NCBI GenBank assembly: GCA_029565685.1
Contig: JAKQNR010000006.1
Span: 248,001-312,000 of the forward strand
Direction: 5' to 3'
Length of the DNA: 64,000 bases
Source of the DNA: a bacterium
GTDB lineage: Bacteria > Zhuqueibacterota > Zhuqueibacteria > Residuimicrobiales > Residuimicrobiaceae
A model generated the notes under the pieces. The model was not told where the DNA came from. It did not search any database and worked only from the letters and a program-made list of their open reading frames with translations. Shown here piece after piece: positions 9,847 through 19,615 of this stretch. How positions within the stretch are numbered: position 1 is the first letter of the stretch; each line of letters begins with the position of its first letter. The position numbers and the translations under genes are program-made.

Positions 9847-11010
9847 TCATTGTGGAGAATCGATGCCGGGTGACGGCTTGGTAAATTCGGCGCCAGGATC
9901 CTCCTCTTGCTCCTCCCGGTCTTTGCGCTCCAGCAGGTTTTCTCCATCCTTGCGTCGTCGCAGGGCCAAAAGAGTTAACACGTTGCCGATGGTATAGCAG
10001 CAGAGTCCGTAAGAAAGAACCCAGCCGGCGATAAAAAGCAAACTGAAAAAGAAAAAATAGGCTGCAATGAGAATCATGACCGGCATCCCGGCGGCATCTC
10101 CCAACATAAACGCTTTTGAAAAATAAACTTGGGCCGCAAAGGGCTGAAAAGGTGGTTGCAGCAAGGCCTGCAGTTGAACCAGACCTGCCTGCAGCAGACC
10201 CTGGCCATGGACGGCGAAGGCGTTATAGTCTGGGCCCATAAACAGTCCAAAAAGCCGGTTCATCAACAGCAGGCTTTTTTTCACCACAAAGGCAAAAAAG
10301 CCGGTCGCCGCAGCAGCAATGACCAAATTGGCCGCCTGGTAGAGTAAAAGACGCCAAGGCTGCGTCCAGGTGAGAGAGAAGGATTGAAAGACCGCTTCAA
10401 ATGCGTCCTCATCCGTGGCAGCGATGATCGCCGGAGTGTGCCAAAGTGATACAATGGTCACCACAAGTGTATAGACAATAAACAAGGAGGCGAGAAACCA
10501 GATGACGGTAAAAAGGCTGACCCCCAATGCGCCGATATATGGTATCCTGCCCATCCAGCCCAGGATCATGCTGGAGAAAACCAACAGTAGGATGAGGATC
10601 AGCAACGAGAGCGGGGCAAAGAGAATAGAGGCTATCTTTTTCCCGGCAAAGGCAAAGGCCTCGCGCCAAGAATAAAAATGGTTGCCCTTTAAATGCATAT
10701 AGGCCGCGCGCGCCACTGCGGTGTTCGTATACAAAAAGGCGATCAGCAGGGCCAGAACACCCAAACCCCAGAGCAGCCAGGCGTACCAGGACGCGCTGCT
10801 CTGAGCGCCGGGCAGACAGGGCAACAGACCATGACTTTTCCAGACCCCGGCGATCGAAGCGCCCTGCGACATCAGGGCGGCGTAACTGAACAGCAGATAG
10901 ACAAGATATCCGCTCCCTGTTCCCAGCCATTGAATCCAAATCCGTTGGAGGCTGAACGCCAATCGCGGCGCTCTCAGCAGATCATGTGCATCAAACCGTA
11001 ATGTTTGCAT
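9847..11010 (-). CDS. Polytopic membrane protein of unknown function
   Basis: Several long hydrophobic segments; GGAGGA SD before ATG at 11010. Confidence 0.75.
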   Translation of the reverse strand: MQTLRFDAHDLLRAPRLAFSLQRIWIQWLGTGSGYLVYLLFSYAALMSQGASIAGVWKSHGLLPCLPGAQSSASWYAWLLWGLGVLALLIAFLYTNTAVARAAYMHLKGNHFYSWREAFAFAGKKIASILFAPLSLLILILLLVFSSMILGWMGRIPYIGALGVSLFTVIWFLASLFIVYTLVVTIVSLWHTPAIIAATDEDAFEAVFQSFSLTWTQPWRLLLYQAANLVIAAAATGFFAFVVKKSLLLMNRLFGLFMGPDYNAFAVHGQGLLQAGLVQLQALLQPPFQPFAAQVYFSKAFMLGDAAGMPVMILIAAYFFFFSLLFIAGWVLSYGLCCYTIGNVLTLLALRRRKDGENLLERKDREEQEEDPGAEFTKPSPGIDSPQ

Positions 11011-11073
11011 GAGTTCCTCCACGACTAAACAAACATTGGCCACACAACTGCAAGATATTTAAATTAATAGTTT

Positions 11074-11532
11074 TTATCCTTTGTTGTCAAGTGGTTTTAT
11101 ATTCAGCTGCGCCAGTGCCCGGTCTTCCAGCCGGTGCATGCGCTGACGCTGATCATCGCTGCCGTCGTCATGGCCGAGTAGATGCAGGACGCCGTGGGCG
11201 GTCAGTCGCAGCACCTCGGCCTGCAGGGAGACTCCGTACGCTTTTGCCTGTTTCTCGGCCACCGGCACGCAGACATAGATCTCGCCCTGTAAAAAACCCG
11301 GTCCCGAGGTATAGTTCAACGAGATCACATCCGTAAGGCGGCGCGCGCTGAAATGACGGCGTCCGAGTTTACGAATAGCCTCGCCGTCCACCCAGTACAG
11401 GTCCAGGTGATAGTTGGCCCAGCGCCGATGTGAAGCCAGCATATCCCGAACCAGCCGGCGGACCATGCGTTGATTCATCGTCCACCCGGTCTGCGGCCAG
11501 ATCTCAACTCTTTGCAGCGTTTTCGTCTTCAT
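11074..11532 (-). CDS. ybeY: Endoribonuclease YbeY (rRNA maturation factor)
   Basis: HGVLHLLGHDDGSDDQRQRMHRLE metal-binding motif; start chosen at MKTKTLQRV. Confidence 0.9.
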   Translation of the reverse strand: MKTKTLQRVEIWPQTGWTMNQRMVRRLVRDMLASHRRWANYHLDLYWVDGEAIRKLGRRHFSARRLTDVISLNYTSGPGFLQGEIYVCVPVAEKQAKAYGVSLQAEVLRLTAHGVLHLLGHDDGSDDQRQRMHRLEDRALAQLNIKPLDNKG

Positions 11533-13831
11533 GCTTTTCCTCGACGTCCGTCTGCGTCGCTCCGGCTTTGGGATATTCGATTCGGCGATGAAACAGACCA
11601 TTTAAAATTTTTTGAAATGAGAGTGAAATTTTGTTCAGATCCTGCAGCGTCAACGGCGACTCGTCCAGTTCGCCGCTTTTAAAGCGCTCGTCGATCATAT
11701 GATCCACCATCTGCTTGATGCGGCTGGGAGACGGTTCTTTCAGCGTTCGCGAGGTCGCCTCTACGGCGTCGGCGAGCATGACGATGGCGGTCTCTTTGGT
11801 CTGCGGCCTCGGGCCCGGGTAGCGGAATTCAGTGTCGGAGACGTACTCCCCTTTGTTCTGTTCCAGCGCTTTTTGATAGAAAAAGCTCATCAGGCTGGTG
11901 CCGTGATGTTCCTCGATAAACGCCTCCACGACCTGAGGCAGGCGCAGGGTGCGTGCCATCTCACTGCCCTTGCGGACATGATTGAGCAGGACCAATGAGC
12001 TCATGGTCGGCGTCAGCTTTTCCTGCGGATTGCGGCCGCGGGCCTGGTTCTCGACAAAGTACTCGGGCTTTTCCATCTTGCCGATGTCGTGGTAATAGGC
12101 GCCCACCCGCGCCAGCAGACCGTTGCCGCCGATGGCCTCGGCCGCCGCCTCGGACAGGTTTCCGACCATCAGGCTGTGATGGTAGGTGCCCGGGGCTTGC
12201 AGCGCCAGCTGCCGCATCAGCGGGTGATTTAAATCCGACAGCTCGAGCAACGTCATGTCCGTGGTCATATTGAACAGATATTCTAAAATCATAATCAGGC
12301 CATAGGCAAAGATGGAGGAGAGAAATCCGTTGATCAATCCGTACCCCAGGTCCCGGGAGATCTCTTTGATGGACAGATAATTGAGATAATCCTGCACCAG
12401 GATCGCTACCACATAGGCGGCCATGACCGCAGCCATGGTGCTCAAGATCCATCGCCTCGAACGGACGCGGCTGGAGGAGAGCATGGCGAACAGGGAGACG
12501 AAAAATGAGATGAAGGTGATGTCGTACTCATGACCGCGCATGGCGCCCATCAGCAGATTGATCGTGACGGCATAGGCCAGGGCCACTGGGATGTCGAAAA
12601 AAACAACCACGATGATCACGCCCATGGTGATCGGCGCCACGAGCGCCGGCAGGCTCAGTTCATTGGCTAGAAATACCACTAGGCCGGTGAGCAGAATGGT
12701 AACGCCGAGGAGCAGCAGTTGCTTGGGCCGGTCAAAGATCTCCCGGCGGACCCTGTAGAGAAACACGGCGAGGATGATCAGCAACAACAAGGTGAAGAAA
12801 AAGTTGCCGATGCTGTAGGAGAAGCGCGACCACAGGCCGGAGGCCTCCTTGCGTTCGATGCGCGCCTGGGTGAGCGAATTCAGCTTGTCGATGTGCTCCA
12901 GGGTGATGCGTTGATGACTGTCGATGATGCGTTCGCCGGCGAGCACCTGATCCTTGGCCAGCGGCACATTGGCCACCGCCTCCTCCTGCCTCTGGATGGT
13001 CTCCGCGGCATTGTAAAACAGATTGGGCGCCAAAAAGTGAACGGCGATCTTGTAGGCCAATCGGGCCGTGCTTTCGTTCAACTCGGAGTCGGCCCGCAAC
13101 TGCTCAAGAAAACGCGCCTGCGCTTCCAGCGGGCCGCGGTAATAGTTGGCGTCCTCCAGCATCTCACCGGTGTCGGAGCGGACCGATATCTTGCCGGACT
13201 GCGTCGCCAGGCTTTTCTTTTCCACATTCAGAATGCCGGCGCTGAACATCTCTTTAAGCAACGGCCGCACCACATTCTGAATGGAGCGGGACAACGCCAA
13301 TCGCGAGGCAAGAACTCCATTGAGATTTTCTCCGGCGCCGGCGGCCGCTGGGTTGATCAGCGTGGCCAGGTCGTCGGCAGCCAGAGCCACGCCGTTCTTC
13401 TCGAAAAAACCACGCAGCTCTTGCACGGTGAGGGAGGGCTTTTTCAGCTGCTCATGCATCTGTACGAAGAGCCGTTCCGCCGCCTGCGTTTGCACCTCTG
13501 CGATGGTGCTGTCGCGCTGAAAGACCGGCGCGATCGAAGAACGGGCTTGCGCGACATCAGCCGTATATTCCAGGTTGCTCTTGTTGACCGGAAAGGTGTA
13601 GGGCGCGATGATCTCGGGGCCGACGTACACCTTGCCCTCGCGCAGATCCCCGTATTGATACTTGGCGGTTTCCGGAAACAGCAGGGTGATGAGCACCGCC
13701 AGCAGCAGCACGCCGTAAATCTGCCGCTGATAGCGGAGGATCCAGCTGGGATCGCCTCTGCCCGCGTACAACCCAGAGGATTCCTGCGATTCATTGATCA
13801 TCCGTTCCAGTCGTCGGCGCATGGCGTTCAT
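11504..13831 (-). CDS. 7TM-HD (PgpH-type) HDIG-domain membrane phosphohydrolase
   Basis: N-terminal extracellular domain, 7 TM, then APGTYHHSLMVGNLSEAAAEAIGGNGLLARVGAYYHDIGKMEKPEYFVENQ; located between phoH and ybeY. Confidence 0.92.
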   Translation of the reverse strand: MNAMRRRLERMINESQESSGLYAGRGDPSWILRYQRQIYGVLLLAVLITLLFPETAKYQYGDLREGKVYVGPEIIAPYTFPVNKSNLEYTADVAQARSSIAPVFQRDSTIAEVQTQAAERLFVQMHEQLKKPSLTVQELRGFFEKNGVALAADDLATLINPAAAGAGENLNGVLASRLALSRSIQNVVRPLLKEMFSAGILNVEKKSLATQSGKISVRSDTGEMLEDANYYRGPLEAQARFLEQLRADSELNESTARLAYKIAVHFLAPNLFYNAAETIQRQEEAVANVPLAKDQVLAGERIIDSHQRITLEHIDKLNSLTQARIERKEASGLWSRFSYSIGNFFFTLLLLIILAVFLYRVRREIFDRPKQLLLLGVTILLTGLVVFLANELSLPALVAPITMGVIIVVVFFDIPVALAYAVTINLLMGAMRGHEYDITFISFFVSLFAMLSSSRVRSRRWILSTMAAVMAAYVVAILVQDYLNYLSIKEISRDLGYGLINGFLSSIFAYGLIMILEYLFNMTTDMTLLELSDLNHPLMRQLALQAPGTYHHSLMVGNLSEAAAEAIGGNGLLARVGAYYHDIGKMEKPEYFVENQARGRNPQEKLTPTMSSLVLLNHVRKGSEMARTLRLPQVVEAFIEEHHGTSLMSFFYQKALEQNKGEYVSDTEFRYPGPRPQTKETAIVMLADAVEATSRTLKEPSPSRIKQMVDHMIDERFKSGELDESPLTLQDLNKISLSFQKILNGLFHRRIEYPKAGATQTDVEEKHEDENAAKS

Positions 13832-14796
13832 TCAGGATCTCCCGGCTTGGTACGGCCCGTGGTGCTGTTCTTTTCATAGGCCTTGATGATTCTGCGAACC
13901 AGGTGATGACGGACGACATCGCGATCCGTGAGATAAGCAAAACCGATGCCTTCGATCCCGCGAAGAATGGTCTGGATCTGCACCAAACCCGATTCGGTTT
14001 TTTCCGGCAGATCGATCTGGGTGATGTCGCCGGTGATGATGGCCCTGGAATTGTTGCCTAGACGGGTGAGAAACATCTTCATCTGCAGCGAGGTGGCGTT
14101 CTGCGCCTCATCGAGGATGACAAACGCGTTGTTGAGCGTGCGACCGCGCATATAGGCCAGCGGCACAATTTCGATGACACGGGTCTCTAAAAGCCGTTTC
14201 AGCTTGTCGGCGGGCGCCATATCGTACAGCGCGTCGTACAGCGGCCGCAGGTAAGGATCGACCTTTTCGCGGAAATCGCCGGGCAGAAAACCGAGGCTCT
14301 CTCCCGCCTCCACCGCCGGACGACAGAGGGCGATGCGCTCCACCAGTTTATCCCGCAGCGCGGCCATGGCCACGGCCACGGCCATAAATGTTTTTCCGGT
14401 GCCGGCTGGTCCAATGGCGAAGACGATGTCGTTTTGCCGGCAGGTGGCCAGGTAAGCCTGCTGCCCCTCGGTCCGGGGCTTGATCAGACCGTTGCGGGTG
14501 TAAACGATCACCTCATCGCTGTCCGTGGACTCGCTCTGCTCTCTGGTTCTGGACGCCAGATCGGTCACGCGGGAGACCGCGAGAATGTCGTCAGGGGAAA
14601 TCAGGCCGTTGCGGTTGGCCAGATAGATCAATTCCTGCAGCACCTTCTCCGCGCGATGCACCTGCGCTTCCATGCCGCGCAGAATGATCTCCTGGCCGCG
14701 GGCGATGATCTGCGCGTCCAGTTCCGCTTCCAGCAGACGAAGGTGGCTGTCGCGCATTCCGAACAGAATCAGGGGATCGATGCCTTTGATGACCAT
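13828..14796 (-). CDS. phoH: PhoH family ATPase
   Basis: FAIGPAGTGKTFMAVAVAMAAL...FVILDEAQNATSLQMKMFLTRLG...ITGDITQIDLP; ORF open to 14883, start at 14796 follows GGAGGGG (start uncertain). Confidence 0.92.
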   Translation of the reverse strand: MVIKGIDPLILFGMRDSHLRLLEAELDAQIIARGQEIILRGMEAQVHRAEKVLQELIYLANRNGLISPDDILAVSRVTDLASRTREQSESTDSDEVIVYTRNGLIKPRTEGQQAYLATCRQNDIVFAIGPAGTGKTFMAVAVAMAALRDKLVERIALCRPAVEAGESLGFLPGDFREKVDPYLRPLYDALYDMAPADKLKRLLETRVIEIVPLAYMRGRTLNNAFVILDEAQNATSLQMKMFLTRLGNNSRAIITGDITQIDLPEKTESGLVQIQTILRGIEGIGFAYLTDRDVVRHHLVRRIIKAYEKNSTTGRTKPGDPE

Positions 14797-14927
14797 CCGG
14801 CGTTCGTAATCCCCTCCCACACCTTTTTTAACTGTCACAGTTCGGCTTCTCACATCAGGTTCAGCGTGAACACAAAGCAACACGCCGTGCGTGCTCCGCG
14901 CGTCAGACCGCCTCGGTGCACAGGGCT

Positions 14928-14974
14928 TAAAAAAAAACTCTCGATCCGGTTGTCGAACAACCCGGATCGAGAGT
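14928..14974 (-). terminator. Rho-independent terminator of LysM operon
   Basis: Minus strand ACTCTCGATCCGG...CCGGATCGAGAGT stem followed by long T run. Confidence 0.85.
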
Positions 14975-15096
14975 CCACTTTCACACAGCCTCCGGTCGCC
15001 GCATCACCGAATTCCATACGGTCTTGCCGTTTTGCGCTTCGAATCCATTCAAACCTTCGAAGAACGCCCGGATGCTGCCGGAGACGAACAAAGCAA

Positions 15097-15945
15097 TCAG
15101 CGCGGAATCACCAGCACCGTGTACGGATACAGGCGGGTGGGATCGCTGCCGATGATGGCCTTATTCTTTTCGTACAGTTTGGTCCACTTGGTCGGATCAC
15201 CGAACACCTTGGGGTTCGAGGCGATCTTTTTCAGATAATCACCCTTGGCGACCAGATATTCATCCGGTCCGCATTCGCGATGAATCTTGAAGATCTGTTT
15301 CGGATAGATCAGGTCGGGATCCTTGATCTGATCTTTATTATACGAATAGATGCGCATCCACTGATAAGGATTCGCATAGATATCCTTCTTGCCCGCGATC
15401 TTCCACAGATAATCGCCGACCACTACGGTATAGTTGTCGTACATGGCCTTCGGCATCTTGTTTTTGATCTGGGTGATTTTGCCTTCGATGGAAGCGATCA
15501 GATTCTGCATCTCCGTCAAAACGGAGATCTTGTTCTTCTTGGCTTCCGCCAGCTTGGCTTCCAACGCCGCCACTTCATCACTCCGCTTGAACAGTTCTTC
15601 CGGCGACAGGGCCAACAGGCCGTCCGCCTGGCTGTCCAGAGCTTTCAACATGTTGCGGTACGCGTCTACACTGGCCTGGTCGGTGCCGATCATCTTGAGG
15701 ATTTCACCCCAGATTTTATCGGATTCGGCGGTAATGCCGGCTATTTCAGTTTTTAACGCGGCAACGCTTGATGCACATTCCTCAACCGCTTTCTTTGCAT
15801 TGGCCTCTCTGGTCTGCCAGTCTTTGAGTTGAGCATTGTACTCGTCCATGCTCATCTTTTCTTGTGCAGTCGCATAGGAACCCGAAAGCATCGTAAAGGA
15901 AAGCGCAAGCGTCAGAATAAGCAAAACTTTGCTGGAGAACTTCAT
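15097..15945 (-). CDS. Secreted coiled-coil protein with LysM-like C-terminal repeats
   Basis: Signal peptide MKFSSKVLLILTLALSFTMLSGSYATAQE; coiled coil; YTVVVGDYLWKIAGKKDIYANPYQWMRIYSYNKDQIKDPDLIYPKQIFKI and YLVAKGDYLKKIAS...WTKLYEKNKAIIGSDPTRLYPYTVLVIPR. Confidence 0.85.
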   Translation of the reverse strand: MKFSSKVLLILTLALSFTMLSGSYATAQEKMSMDEYNAQLKDWQTREANAKKAVEECASSVAALKTEIAGITAESDKIWGEILKMIGTDQASVDAYRNMLKALDSQADGLLALSPEELFKRSDEVAALEAKLAEAKKNKISVLTEMQNLIASIEGKITQIKNKMPKAMYDNYTVVVGDYLWKIAGKKDIYANPYQWMRIYSYNKDQIKDPDLIYPKQIFKIHRECGPDEYLVAKGDYLKKIASNPKVFGDPTKWTKLYEKNKAIIGSDPTRLYPYTVLVIPR

Positions 15946-15987
15946 TGACTCCCTCCGTAAAGGTTTATTTCAGACCCTTGTTTCCAA

Positions 15988-16263
15988 TTACCATGCAGCC
16001 AGTCTTTTCGCCACATCTACTTTTTCCTGCTTCATCGTTTCGAGCTTTTGTTTCGCTTCCGCTAACTGGGCTTGCAGCTTGGCTTTTTCGCTGCTGCAGT
16101 CGGCGGCCTTTTGCTCGGCGGACAGGGCTGCGGCTTTGGCATCCTCTAGCGCTTTCAGTTGCTTCTCATTGGGATGTTTGCTGCACCCAACGATCACCAA
16201 TGCGACCAAAAGAACGACGAATACGGCTAGCCGTATGCTGGTAGTGGAGAATCGCTTCATCAA
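15988..16263 (-). CDS. Small coiled-coil lipoprotein
   Basis: Signal peptide with lipobox VIVGC, then Ala/Lys/Gln-rich heptad-like helix (91 aa). Confidence 0.75.
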   Translation of the reverse strand: MMKRFSTTSIRLAVFVVLLVALVIVGCSKHPNEKQLKALEDAKAAALSAEQKAADCSSEKAKLQAQLAEAKQKLETMKQEKVDVAKRLAAW

Positions 16264-16395
16264 GGCTACACCTCCTTTCGCATGAACTGCTCGTACCTTC
16301 TATTGCTACGGTGACATAAGATTTTTACATGGTATCCCCATTTACCATCCAGACGCACTAACACCGTAAGAATAAGCGGTATCTCTCCTTGATCC

Positions 16396-16424
16396 ATTTT
16401 AAGAAAAAATTGGGTAATTGTCAA
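16396..16424 (-). promoter_or_regulatory. Sigma70-type promoter of lipoprotein/LysM operon
   Basis: Minus strand TTGACA - 17 nt (ATTACCCAATTTTTTCT) - TAAAAT. Confidence 0.8.
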
Positions 16425-16476
16425 GAATATTCGTGTTTATCAATCTCCTTTTTTGCCTGAAAAGACGGGAAACCCC

Positions 16477-18237
16477 TCAATCCGCTCTGAAAACGATGCC
16501 CAGTTCCTCCAGCTGTTTGGGATGGACCTGAGCCGGACAGTTTTCCATCAGCGACATGGCGCTGGCGGTTTTTGGAAAAGCGATGACATCCCGGATCGAA
16601 TGGCATCCGGCGAGGATCATCACCAGACGGTCAAAGCCAAAGGCGATGCCGCCGTGCGGAGGCGCTCCGTAGGAGAGCGCCTCCAGCAAAAAGCCAAACT
16701 TTTCCTGCGCTTCCTGGTCGCTGATGCCCAGCGCCTGAAACATCCGGCTCTGGGTCTCTGTATCGTAAATCCGGATGCTGCCGCCGGCGATCTCCATGCC
16801 CTGCATCACCAGATCATACGCCCGCGCCTGAACCTCCGCCGGTCGGGCGATGAGATCGTTGAGGTTCGCGGCCTTGGAGGAGGTAAAGGGATGGTGCCGG
16901 GCCACATATCGCTTTTCCTCCTCGCTGTATTCAAACAAGGGAAAATCGACCACCCAGGTCAGACCCAGCGCATCCTGCGGAATCATGCTCAGTTGGGCGC
17001 CGAGCTCCAGGCGTAGGGCGCCGAGAACGGTCTGCGCGGTCTCACGTTTTTCCGCCACCAGCAGCAGCAGATCGCCGTCCTGTGCCGCCATGGCAGCTGT
17101 GATCCGCAGCCGCAGCTCATCGCTGAAAAATTTATTCAGCGAGCTGTCCCAATCGCGCTCTTTGATCTTGATAGCCACCAGGCCGGCAGCGCCACGACCC
17201 TTGGCCCAGGCGGTCCAGTCGTCGATCTGTTTTCTCGAAAACCGGCCGCCGCCGGGCACGGTCAGCCCGGCGACGATACCGCCGCCGGCCACCGCCTCCC
17301 GGAACACGCGGAATTCGCCGGAGCCAACCAGTTCACTGATCTCTCTGATCTTGAGATCGAATCGAACGTCCGGCTTGTCGCTGCCATACTCTGCCATGGC
17401 TTGACTGTACGGCAGGCGGGGAAAAGGCAGCGGGACGGAGATATTCATCACCTCTTGTAGAATCTTCGCCGTCAACCCTTCGGCCACGGACATGACGTCC
17501 TCCTCATCGACAAAGGACATCTCCAGATCGATCTGGGTGAACTCGGGCTGCCGGTCGGCTCGCAGATCTTCATCGCGGAAACAGCGCACAATCTGAAAAT
17601 AGCGATCATAACCGCCCATCATGAGCAGCTGTTTATAGGTCTGCGGCGATTGCGGCAGCGCGTACAGGCGGCCTTTCCAAACTCGGCTGGGCACAAGATA
17701 ATCGCGGGCGCCTTCCGGCGTGCTCTTGCTTAGGATCGGCGTCTCCACTTCGACAAACTGCAGGCCGGAGAGATAGCTTCGGGCGATCTGGGCGATCTGA
17801 TGCCGCACCAACAAATGGCGCTGCATCTCCGGACGGCGCAGGTCCAGATAACGATACTTTAATCGCAGATCTTCGGACACATTGCTCTCGCCGCTGATGG
17901 GAAAGGGCGGGGTTTTGGAAGTGTTCAATATCTCCATCTCCTCAGCCATCAACTCGATCTCACCGGTTAAAAGCTTGTTATTGACCATGCCCTCGGGCCG
18001 CAGCCGCACCCGACCTTTGAAGGCGACCACGAATTCGCTGCGTAGACTTTTCGCCTCTTCGTACGCCGGTGAATCCGGATTGATCTGTATTTGGGTGGTC
18101 CCATAACGATCCCGCAGATCAATGAAAATCAAACCGCCGTGATCCCTGCGACGATCCACCCATCCCATAAGAGACACATTCTGATTCTCATTCTCTTTTC
18201 TCAATTCGCCGCAGGTGTGTGTTCTTTTCCAACGCAT
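16477..18237 (-). CDS. aspS: Aspartyl-tRNA synthetase
   Basis: [90 protein letters not shown]. Confidence 0.98.
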   Translation of the reverse strand: MRWKRTHTCGELRKENENQNVSLMGWVDRRRDHGGLIFIDLRDRYGTTQIQINPDSPAYEEAKSLRSEFVVAFKGRVRLRPEGMVNNKLLTGEIELMAEEMEILNTSKTPPFPISGESNVSEDLRLKYRYLDLRRPEMQRHLLVRHQIAQIARSYLSGLQFVEVETPILSKSTPEGARDYLVPSRVWKGRLYALPQSPQTYKQLLMMGGYDRYFQIVRCFRDEDLRADRQPEFTQIDLEMSFVDEEDVMSVAEGLTAKILQEVMNISVPLPFPRLPYSQAMAEYGSDKPDVRFDLKIREISELVGSGEFRVFREAVAGGGIVAGLTVPGGGRFSRKQIDDWTAWAKGRGAAGLVAIKIKERDWDSSLNKFFSDELRLRITAAMAAQDGDLLLLVAEKRETAQTVLGALRLELGAQLSMIPQDALGLTWVVDFPLFEYSEEEKRYVARHHPFTSSKAANLNDLIARPAEVQARAYDLVMQGMEIAGGSIRIYDTETQSRMFQALGISDQEAQEKFGFLLEALSYGAPPHGGIAFGFDRLVMILAGCHSIRDVIAFPKTASAMSLMENCPAQVHPKQLEELGIVFRAD

Positions 18238-18263
18238 ACTATCATCTCGCTTTTGATCATAAT

Positions 18264-18291
18264 AAAAAAATGTCAGGTGGAGACACCTGAC
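18264..18291 (-). terminator. Rho-independent terminator between AgmX-like gene and aspS
   Basis: Minus strand GTCAGGTG-TCTC-CACCTGAC then ATTTTTTTATT. Confidence 0.8.
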
Positions 18292-18395
18292 CGCTTGCTT
18301 GTCTTTCGCTGATCCGCATGAGGTGACCGGAATGGGAGCAAAAGCTGAAGGTGTGCGCGACCGCACTCAGGGTACAGGGCGGCGCTGCGGCCTTG

Positions 18396-19532
18396 TCAAA
18401 AACCGAAGGTGTAAACCTGGCGGAATACGGCGTTTCCCAACCGCTCATCGATGGCGCCGAAATCATCCCATCGCGAGACTCTAGACAGGATGCAGCGTTC
18501 CACGTTTTCATTGGCGAGCGTCGAAGAGAGGATCGTCGCATTGGTCACCGTGCCGTTGGGCAGGATGGTGAACCGCACGACCACCTTACCCTTCAATTCG
18601 GGATTGCGTTTCAACTCCCGTTCATAACAATACTGGATTGCCTGACTGTGGCTGTAGACGATGGCCGACACCTCGTTGACGTCGCGCGCGCCGGTGACGG
18701 ATCCGCCCCCGCCCTGCAGATCGCTCTCTTCGGTGAGAGGCGCCAGCCCGACGGTCTCGATGTCGCTTTTGCGGGCCACGACCGAACCGGAACCTGTTCC
18801 GGTGCCAGAACCGCCGCGGCCGCCATCGCCGGGTCCGGAGATCAGGTCATGGCTTTTAACGCCGCTGGTGGTCGTACGGCCTCCGCGCACGCCGACCACT
18901 CCCGCTGTTCCAGCAGGAGCGCCGCTGGTCCGGGGGGTACGACCGCTTTCGGCCAACCGGTCGATGTTCTCGAACACCTGATCAAAGGCCTGGGAGGCCT
19001 GACCTCCGCTGGCCACCACATCGCTCACCGTCCGATCCTGCGCCTGTTGGCTTCCGGAAGCAAGAATGGCCAGCAGACCCTGGCCGCTGATCTCTGCCTC
19101 CGCTTGCCGCACCGCCCGGCCGCCAGGTCCGGAGGGCAGCCGCAGAGTCGAGCCGCTTCCAGCTGCGCCGCCAGAGGAGTGCGTTTCTTTAGAGGCGACA
19201 CCACCGCTCTGTTCCGCTGGCGGCCGGCTTCCTGCCGCCGGCCGCCGCGCTTCGAGCGGCGCCCTCTTCTTCTGCACATCCACAGGTAGGTTCTCGATCA
19301 TTCTATTTGCGATGCGTACTGTCTGCTCCTCCCGGTCCAGCACCAGCCGCGCGTAGCGGTCCTGAATGGTGCGGATCGTGCTGTCCGGCACGGTCACCGG
19401 CGGCGGGTTGAACAGGAAATAAAGGACGAACGCCACATGGAGAACAAACGAGGCTAACAGAATGAGTAGAAACTCGCGATCCAGTTCCTCGAACGGCTTT
19501 CTATAATATTTTTCCGGCAGGGCAGCGACCGT
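18396..19532 (-). CDS. AgmX/PglI C-terminal (TonB-like) domain protein; probable non-canonical ACG start
   Basis: C-term AIQYCYERELKRNPELKGKVVVRFTILPNGTVTNATILSSTLANENVERCILSRVSRWDDF. Track ORF starts at 19436 (GTG) inside the TM helix; in-frame upstream codons encode TVAALPEKYYRKPFEELDREFLLILLASFVLH with GAGGAG SD 7 nt before ACG (19530-19532). Confidence 0.8.
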   Translation of the reverse strand, partial: TVAALPEKYYRKPFEELDREFLLILLASFVLHVAFVLYFLFNPPPVTVPDSTIRTIQDRYARLVLDREEQTVRIANRMIENLPVDVQKKRAPLEARRPAAGSRPPAEQSGGVASKETHSSGGAAGSGSTLRLPSGPGGRAVRQAEAEISGQGLLAILASGSQQAQDRTVSDVVASGGQASQAFDQVFENIDRLAESGRTPRTSGAPAGTAGVVGVRGGRTTTSGVKSHDLISGPGDGGRGGSGTGTGSGSVVARKSDIETVGLAPLTEESDLQGGGGSVTGARDVNEVSAIVYSHSQAIQYCYERELKRNPELKGKVVVRFTILPNGTVTNATILSSTLANENVERCILSRVSRWDDFGAIDERLGNAVFRQVYTFGF

Positions 19533-19615
19533 AAAAAAACTCCTCGATTAATCACTCAAGCGCCAATTTGAGCGGCAGACCTCTTCCGCCTGAAACGTCG
19601 AACAGAGCGCGAAAC

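Noticed and set aside
12719-13879. 386-aa plus-strand ORF antisense to PgpH
   Set aside because: Antisense to a strongly supported HDIG membrane protein.
11074-14796. phoH-pgpH-ybeY cluster as a novel system
   Set aside because: This arrangement is a common, well-known bacterial gene order.
14434-15756. 440-aa plus-strand ORF spanning PhoH and LysM genes
   Set aside because: Antisense to two well-supported genes and crosses a terminator hairpin.
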